The notes beneath the pieces were generated by a model. The model was not told the origin of the DNA and did no database searches. It worked only from the letters and a program-made list of their open reading frames with translations. A program made the translations under genes and the position numbers. Shown in pieces: positions 6,632 to 11,086 of a stretch of 11,086 nucleotides of DNA; position 1 is the stretch's first letter, and each line of letters starts with the position of its first letter. This DNA comes from Phycisphaerales bacterium (GTDB taxonomy: Bacteria; Pseudomonadota; Gammaproteobacteria; Competibacterales; Competibacteraceae): the NCBI GenBank assembly GCA_014879435.1, contig JACSSB010000381.1:1-11086 (forward strand), given 5' to 3'.

Positions 6632-7299
6632 CGGCTGTTTTCCGGCGCAAAGGCCAATAAATCTAACTCTTCGCGGCTGTTCTGATGCAGTAGATTGACG
6701 ATAATGACGGTCAACAAGCCTTCAATAATAGCCAGCGGAACTTGGGTCAATGCGAACACACTGGCGAATTTGAGAACCGCTCCCGCGATGCCGCTGACCG
6801 GATCGGGAAAGGCCAAGGCCAATTGGCCCGCAGTCACCAGATAGGTTCCCCAGTCACCCAGGGTTGCGGCCAAGAATACACTGACAGCGAGTGGCGCATG
6901 CAGTCGGCGTGTGCCATGGAACACGGCATAGGCGATCCAGGGACCGGCGATAGCCATGGAGAAGACGTTGGCACCCAAGGTGGTCAAGCCACCATGAGCC
7001 AACAGCAACGCCTGGAATAACAGCACGATGGTACCCAGCAAAGCCATGACCGAGGGACCGAACAAAATCGCGCCCAGACCGGTGCCAGTGGCGTGAGAAC
7101 AGCTCCCAGTGACCGATGGCAACTTGAGCGCCGACAGGATAAAGGCGTAAGCCCCGGACGCCGCCAACAATAACTTGACTTGTGGTTGCTCCCGCATCAG
7201 ACGATTGACCCGATAGGCGCTGACCACGACGAACGGCAAGGCGATCGCCGTCCATGCTATCGCGTGCACGGGAGGTAGGAAGCCTTCGGCAATATGCAT
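6628..7299 (-). CDS. cbiM: Cobalt ECF transporter substrate-binding (S) subunit
   Basis: CbiM is the membrane component that binds Co2+. The 223-residue product starts MHIAEGFLPP; the free N-terminus and His2 are the metal ligands in the CbiM/NikM family, which confirms the start at 7299. Other conserved blocks are GSCSHATGTGLGAILFGP (about 65-82, with the conserved His69), LLLAHGGLTTLGANVFSMAI and the multiple hydrophobic helices. The usual GSSSH reads GSCSH here. A good Shine-Dalgarno, AGGAAGG, lies 6 nt upstream (7306-7312) and can be masked by a hairpin. First gene of cbiM-N-Q-O, below a cobalamin riboswitch. Confidence 0.96.
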   Translation of the reverse strand: MHIAEGFLPPVHAIAWTAIALPFVVVSAYRVNRLMREQPQVKLLLAASGAYAFILSALKLPSVTGSCSHATGTGLGAILFGPSVMALLGTIVLLFQALLLAHGGLTTLGANVFSMAIAGPWIAYAVFHGTRRLHAPLAVSVFLAATLGDWGTYLVTAGQLALAFPDPVSGIAGAVLKFASVFALTQVPLAIIEGLLTVIIVNLLHQNSREELDLLAFAPENSR

Positions 7300-7304
7300 G
7301 ATGA

Positions 7305-7335
7305 ACCTTCCTGAATGAGCAACGATCAGGAGGGT
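7305..7335 (-). promoter_or_regulatory. Putative ribosome-site sequestering hairpin before cbiM
   Basis: On the minus-strand RNA, ACCCUCCUGA (7326-7335) can pair with UCAGGAAGGU (7305-7314): six bp, one C-A mismatch, then three bp, with an 11-nt loop. The 3' arm contains the cbiM Shine-Dalgarno AGGAAGG. A competing pairing, GGGGUGUU (7402-7409) with AACACCCU (7331-7338), uses part of the same 5' arm. This is the form expected of a translational riboswitch expression platform (sequestor and antisequestor). Pairings were found by eye; no folding energies were computed. Confidence 0.55.
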
Positions 7336-7437
7336 GTTTGGGAGAACGGCACCACACGTTGAGCGACGAACGCGCTAATTGGAGATGGCCGGTAATCCCG
7401 GAACACCCCGCCCGGAACCCAACTGGCAAGCGTCATG

Positions 7438-7608
7438 GGCAGGTCTCCTGGCTCACAGGTCTTCGTCGCTCGCCCAGCCTTCCCAGCTCTTAAAGCCAGT
7501 GGCACAGCAGAGGCACGACTCGCTGTTTACAGTTGCGGGGGCAGCCCTGGAATGAGTGACCCGAGAAAGAGTCGCCGCACCAGATTCCCTTTTTGTCTCC
7601 ACTGGGTA
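7438..7608 (-). promoter_or_regulatory. Cobalamin (B12) riboswitch upstream of cbiMNQO
   Basis: The minus strand shows the conserved cobalamin riboswitch blocks in order: AAAAAGGGAATCTGGTGCGG, GGGCTGCCCCCGCAACTGTA, GCCACTGGC with GGGAAGG, and the B12 box GAGCCAGGAGACCTGCC at the 3' end. This is a close match to the consensus. B12 binding is expected to reduce cobalt transporter synthesis. The 5' limit is approximate. Confidence 0.95.
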
Positions 7609-7647
7609 GGTCATTTCGTGGAGAACCACATGTCGTTTGTAAATTTC

Positions 7648-7677
7648 ATGGTAGCGCCGAGAGCGGCGGGGCGTCAA
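7648..7677 (-). promoter_or_regulatory. Candidate sigma-70 promoter for cbiMNQO
   Basis: Minus strand TTGACG (7672-7677, five of six -35 matches), 18-nt spacer, TACCAT (7648-7653, four of six -10 matches). The predicted start near 7641 is about 35 nt before the riboswitch, as for the cobM unit. Identified by eye. Confidence 0.5.
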
Positions 7678-7763
7678 CTTTACCGCAGCTATCATCCGGT
7701 GATTCTTTCTGATCCTGGTTTCGATCCTACTTGCATAAAGCGCACATCGGAGTGCGGGCCATC

Positions 7764-7815
7764 CCATTTCCACAACACGAAATGGATTGCTATAGTGAAA
7801 TCTCCACAATCCATT
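7764..7815 (+). promoter_or_regulatory. Candidate cobQ promoter with flanking inverted repeats
   Basis: TATAGT at 7791-7796 is a good -10, with TTTCCA 18 nt upstream (7767-7772) as a weak -35. A perfect 9-bp inverted repeat, AATGGATTG (7781-7789) and CAATCCATT (7807-7815), brackets the -10 and the expected start near 7803. A second, CCATTTC (7764-7770) and GAAATGG (7779-7785), spans the -35 region and shares bases with the first. They could be operator sites. The rest of 7654-7763 shows no gene. Confidence 0.4.
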
Positions 7816-7825
7816 GCGATCCTTC

Positions 7826-9337
7826 ATGAAAACCCCTTCCTTGATGGTGCAAGGCTGCACCTCCGATTCTGGCAAAAGTACTCTGGTGGCCGCTTTGTGC
7901 CGCATCCTGCATCGACGCGGGGTGCGCGTGGCACCGTTCAAGCCACAGAATATGGCGCTCAACGCGGCAGTGACTGTGGATGGTGGGGAAATTGGCCGCG
8001 CCCAGGCGTTGCAGGCGCTGGCTGCGGGACTGGAGCCGCATAGCGATTTTAATCCGATCCTGCTCAAACCCAGCACCGACCGACAGGCGCAAGTCATCAT
8101 CCATGGCCGCGTGGCCACTCAGCTCGATGCCAAGGCGTACCATGCCTATAAGCCTCAGGTCATGCCTGCGGTGCTGGCGTCGTGGGAGCGGTTGTGTGCA
8201 CGTTATCAATGCTTGGTGGTCGAAGGTGCGGGCAGTCCAGCCGAGATCAATCTCCGTGATCACGACATCGCCAATATGGGTTTTGCGGAAGCGGTCGATT
8301 GTCCGGTATTGCTGGTCGCGGACATCGACCGAGGCGGAGTGTTCGCCCACCTAGTCGGTACCCTGGAGCTGCTTTCTCCCAGCGAGCGAGAGCGTGTCAT
8401 CGGTTTCGTGATTAACCGTTTTCGCGGCGATCTGGCCATCCTTGCTCCGGGCCTTGATTGGTTGGAACAGCACACGGGCAAACCGGTATTCGGGGTATTG
8501 CCGTATCTGCAGGGGCTTTATCTCGATGCCGAGGACGCCCGTGCCAGCAGCGTTTTCGAGTCCGGCGTTTCTCGCCTCAAAGTCATCGCACCGGCCTATC
8601 CCCGAGTCTCCAATCACAATGACCTTGATCCACTGCGGCTGCATCCCGAAGTCGATTTTCGTTTCATCACCGCTGCGGAAACGCTACCACCGGCCGATTT
8701 GGTGGTGCTGCCGGGTTCCAAAGCGGTCAGCTCTGATCTGGCTTGGTTGCGCGCTCACGGCTGGGAAGAATATTTGAAGCGGCATCTACGTTATGGCGGC
8801 AAACTGATCGGGTTATGCGGCGGCCTGCAAATGCTGGGTAAGGAGTTGCATGATCCGCTGGGATTGGAAGGCGAGGCGGGGAGCACGGCGGGGTTGGGCT
8901 TGCTCGATTTCAGCACGACTCTGGGCGAAATCAAGCAATTGCGCCAGGTCAGCGGACATCTGTGCCTGCCGGAATCACCGCCTTTGATCGGCTATGAGAT
9001 CCATCAAGGCGTAAGCAGTGGCCCAGCGCTCGAACATCCTGCCGCATGGCTGGATGATGACGGACGCGGCGATGGCGCACAAAGCCCCGACGGTCAGATA
9101 CTGGCCACCTATTGCCACGGTTTGTTCGATCACCCAGATGCCTTGGCCGCATTGTTGCGTTGGGCCGCGCCAGAACGTGAAGACACTCCCTTCCTACGAG
9201 TCGATCCGCTGACCCGCCGTCAGGCCGATCTCGACCGCTTGGCCGATGCCGTCGAAGCCGCACTGGATTTGGACCCGATCCTGACCTTGCTGGAGACCGG
9301 TACCTTGCCAACCGTGCTGGAACCATTGCTGGTATGA
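7826..9337 (+). CDS. cobQ: Adenosyl-cobyric acid synthase (glutamine-hydrolysing)
   Basis: CobQ (CbiP) amidates side chains b, d, e and g of adenosyl-cobyrinic acid a,c-diamide using glutamine and ATP. The 503-residue product is the usual length. Its N-terminal synthetase domain begins MKTPSLMVQGCTSDSGKSTL (P-loop about 10-18), then APFKPQNMALNA, EIGRAQALQALAAG, NPILLKPSTD and VEGAGSPAEINLRDHDIANM. The C-terminal glutamine amidotransferase domain has the nucleophile Cys331 in LIGLCGGLQMLG, GYEIHQG, and His431 in YCHGLFD. The ATG at 7826 fits the family start; an in-frame TTG at 7814 is less likely. No Shine-Dalgarno is visible and the predicted 5' leader is very short. No riboswitch was seen on this strand. 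Its stop overlaps the cobO start (ATGA). Confidence 0.96.
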   Translation: MKTPSLMVQGCTSDSGKSTLVAALCRILHRRGVRVAPFKPQNMALNAAVTVDGGEIGRAQALQALAAGLEPHSDFNPILLKPSTDRQAQVIIHGRVATQLDAKAYHAYKPQVMPAVLASWERLCARYQCLVVEGAGSPAEINLRDHDIANMGFAEAVDCPVLLVADIDRGGVFAHLVGTLELLSPSERERVIGFVINRFRGDLAILAPGLDWLEQHTGKPVFGVLPYLQGLYLDAEDARASSVFESGVSRLKVIAPAYPRVSNHNDLDPLRLHPEVDFRFITAAETLPPADLVVLPGSKAVSSDLAWLRAHGWEEYLKRHLRYGGKLIGLCGGLQMLGKELHDPLGLEGEAGSTAGLGLLDFSTTLGEIKQLRQVSGHLCLPESPPLIGYEIHQGVSSGPALEHPAAWLDDDGRGDGAQSPDGQILATYCHGLFDHPDALAALLRWAAPEREDTPFLRVDPLTRRQADLDRLADAVEAALDLDPILTLLETGTLPTVLEPLLV

Positions 9338-9951
9338 GCGATGCAAGTGATGCATACGATGCCGATCACCGACACGCACGACGGATGGTGCGTAAGAAAA
9401 GTGTGATCGACGACAAAAAGGCGGCAGCTACGCAGGCGCGTGGGGTGGTGGTACTCCATACCGGTTGTGGCAAGGGTAAATCCACCGCTGCTTTTGGCGT
9501 GTTGGCGCGCGCCCTCGGCCATGGCCAGAGCGCCGCTGTGGTGCAATTCGTGAAAAGCCGTACCGATACCGGCGAGGCGTTGTTTTTCCGCAGTCATCCG
9601 CGTGTGCGCTGGCATGTCATGGGTGCGGGATTCACTTGGGAGAGCCAGGATAAAGCGCGTGATATTGCCGCAGCACGGACGGCTTGGGATCAGGCGCTGT
9701 GCTATTTGAGCGATGCTACGCTCGATCTGTTGATTCTCGATGAAATTACCTATGCCTTCAAATACGGTTGGCTGGAGGTATCGGAAGTGATCGCCGCCTT
9801 GCAGGCGCGACCGCCGATGCAACACGTACTGCTGACGGGTAGGGCCGCGCCAGCGGCACTGATCGAAGCCGCCGATACGGTAAGCGACATCGCCTTGGTC
9901 AAACATGCCTTCCAAGCAGGTGTACCAGCCATGCCAGGGTTGGAATTCTGA
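9334..9951 (+). CDS. cobO: Corrinoid (cob(I)yrinic acid a,c-diamide) adenosyltransferase, CobO/BtuR type
   Basis: CobO transfers the 5'-deoxyadenosyl group from ATP to reduced cobalt, in de novo synthesis and in salvage. The 205-residue product has the family's basic N-terminal segment (RHARRMVRKKSVIDDKKAAA), then the P-loop region VVVLHTGCGKGKSTAAFGVL (Gly44 to Ser50), AVVQFVKSR and the Walker B-like LLILDEITYAFKYGW (Asp136-Glu137), ending with HAFQAGVPAMPGLEF, close to the usual C-terminus. In the P-loop a Cys (Cys45) stands where Asn or Pro is commoner (G-N/P-G-K-G-K). The gene overlaps cobQ by 4 nt and its TGA shares one base with the ATG of the next gene (TGATG), so the three are probably co-translated. 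Confidence 0.95.
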   Translation: MSDASDAYDADHRHARRMVRKKSVIDDKKAAATQARGVVVLHTGCGKGKSTAAFGVLARALGHGQSAAVVQFVKSRTDTGEALFFRSHPRVRWHVMGAGFTWESQDKARDIAAARTAWDQALCYLSDATLDLLILDEITYAFKYGWLEVSEVIAALQARPPMQHVLLTGRAAPAALIEAADTVSDIALVKHAFQAGVPAMPGLEF

Positions 9952-11086
9952 TGCCGCATTGTCCTGCATTATTCGTAGCGGCACCCGCCTCCGGTCAAGG
10001 CAAAACCACGGTGACGGCTGCCCTCGCTCGTCTGCACGCCCGCCAGGGACGGACGGTACGCCTGTTCAAATGTGGGCCGGATTTTCTCGATCCGCAGATT
10101 CACCAATTCGCCAGCGGACAGCCTTGCCATACCCTCGATCTTGGCATGTGCGGCGCGGCTGACGCGACTTGGCGTTTGGCGGCTGCCGCTGAAACTGCTG
10201 ATCTGATCCTGATTGAGGGAGTGATGGGTCTTTTCGACGGCCAACCTTCGGGGGCCGATATCGCCCGTCAGTTCGGGGTGCCGGTGATGGCGGTGATCAA
10301 TGCGCGTGCCATGGCGCAGACCTTCGGTGCTTTGGCCCACGGTCTGGCCACCTTCCAGCCCGATCTGCCGTTTTCCGGGGTATTGGCCAATCATGTCGGC
10401 AGTGCCAGTCATGTCGAGTTACTGCGGAGCAGCCTGCCGCCGGGCTTGCGTTTTTATGGAGCCATTCCCAAGGACACCGAGGCGGCATTGCCCGAACGCC
10501 ACTTAGGTTTATTGCAAGCCAGCGAAATTACCGATCTTGGACAACGCCTGGACCGCATCGCCGATCATTTGGCTGCTACTGGTGCGGCGGAGTTGCCGCC
10601 ACCCGTAGAATTTCCCGCCGCGTCGGCGCCGGTTATGCCACCGTTGCTTGCTGGCCGGACTATTGCCGTCGCTCGTGACGCCGCCTACGGATTTCTCTAT
10701 CCGGCCAATCTCGATACGCTGCATACTTTGGGTGCTCGAATCGAATTTTTCTCGCCGCTAGCGGGCGAGGCGCTGCCAATTTGCGATGCGGTGTGGCTGC
10801 CCGGCGGTTATCCCGAACTGTACGCCGCCGAGCTCGCAGCGCGGCGCGAGCTATGGTCGGCACTTGCTGCCCATGTCGCTGCAGGTCGTCCTCTGCTGGC
10901 CGAGTGCGGCGGCATGATGAGCCTGTTTGATCGTTTGCAAGACTTGAACGGCCATACACATATTTTGGGCGGCCTATTACCTGGTGAGGTGCGCATGCAA
11001 CCTCGACTATCGGCACTCGGGACTCAAACCGTGACCTTGCCGGAGGGGGATTTTCGTGGGCACACCTTCCATTACTCGAAAACGAC
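9951..11086 (+). CDS. cobB/cbiA: Cobyrinate a,c-diamide synthase, C-terminus cut by window edge
   Basis: This enzyme amidates side chains a and c of cobyrinate (or hydrogenobyrinate) with glutamine and ATP. The frame is open from the ATG at 9951 to the window end: 378 residues, with some tens missing against a family length near 450-460. Seen in order: the P-loop APASGQGKTT (11-20), FKCGPDFLDPQIH (39-51), IEGVMGLFDG (88-97), then the amidotransferase domain with VWLPGGYPELYA (281-292), the nucleophile Cys319 in LLAECGGMMSLFD, and GHTFHYSK (370-377) with the expected catalytic-domain His. CGPDFLDP and GGYPELYA separate it from CobQ. It follows cobO in TGATG overlap. CbiA is the more likely functional label given the cobalt-early chelatase. 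Confidence 0.95.
   Translation, partial: MPHCPALFVAAPASGQGKTTVTAALARLHARQGRTVRLFKCGPDFLDPQIHQFASGQPCHTLDLGMCGAADATWRLAAAAETADLILIEGVMGLFDGQPSGADIARQFGVPVMAVINARAMAQTFGALAHGLATFQPDLPFSGVLANHVGSASHVELLRSSLPPGLRFYGAIPKDTEAALPERHLGLLQASEITDLGQRLDRIADHLAATGAAELPPPVEFPAASAPVMPPLLAGRTIAVARDAAYGFLYPANLDTLHTLGARIEFFSPLAGEALPICDAVWLPGGYPELYAAELAARRELWSALAAHVAAGRPLLAECGGMMSLFDRLQDLNGHTHILGGLLPGEVRMQPRLSALGTQTVTLPEGDFRGHTFHYSKT

Noticed and set aside
7435..8043. 202-codon plus-strand frame across the riboswitch and cobQ start
   Set aside because: It covers the reverse complement of the cobalamin riboswitch, the promoter region and cobQ in another frame; no protein similarity seen.

Overview
The window is a vitamin B12 (cobalamin) biosynthesis and cobalt-uptake locus from a Gram-negative bacterium, most likely a gammaproteobacterium. 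The lineage is inferred from gene content, GC-rich coding sequence, a REP-like palindromic repeat and the zinc-ribbon/TPR membrane protein; no marker gene fixes it. CbiX, the early cobalt-inserting chelatase, points to the cobalt-early (anaerobic-type) route.

Layout. (1) Bases 1-2451, minus strand: promoter candidate, cobalamin riboswitch, long leader with a possible 20-codon upstream ORF, then cobM/cbiF, cbiX and the start of cbiC/cobH, which runs off the left edge. These genes overlap or nearly abut. (2) Bases 2645-4522, plus strand: one AT-richer gene for a zinc-ribbon, single-TM, TPR-like protein of unknown function, with no evident link to B12. (3) Bases 4599-4668: a 70-bp REP/MITE-like palindromic repeat between the convergent gene ends. 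(4) Bases 4709-7299, minus strand: cbiM-cbiN-cbiQ-cbiO, a complete cobalt ECF transporter with overlapping ORFs. It is preceded by a second cobalamin riboswitch (about 7438-7608), a putative Shine-Dalgarno-sequestering hairpin and a promoter candidate. (5) Bases 7826-11086, plus strand: cobQ, cobO and cobB/cbiA (cut by the right edge), overlapping by 4 and 1 nt. They are divergent from cbiM and lack a recognisable riboswitch; inverted repeats surround their promoter candidate.

Working together: CbiMNQO imports cobalt; CbiX loads it into sirohydrochlorin; CobM/CbiF and CbiC/CobH act on the corrin ring; CobB/CbiA amidates side chains a and c; CobO adenosylates; CobQ makes the remaining amidations to adenosyl-cobyric acid. 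The minus-strand early-pathway unit and the transporter would both be switched off by B12 through their riboswitches; the late-pathway unit seems to be controlled differently. No wholly new system was recognised. The most interesting points are regulatory (cbiM leader, cobM upstream ORF, cobQ promoter palindromes) together with the uncharacterised TPR protein and the His-rich tail of CbiX.
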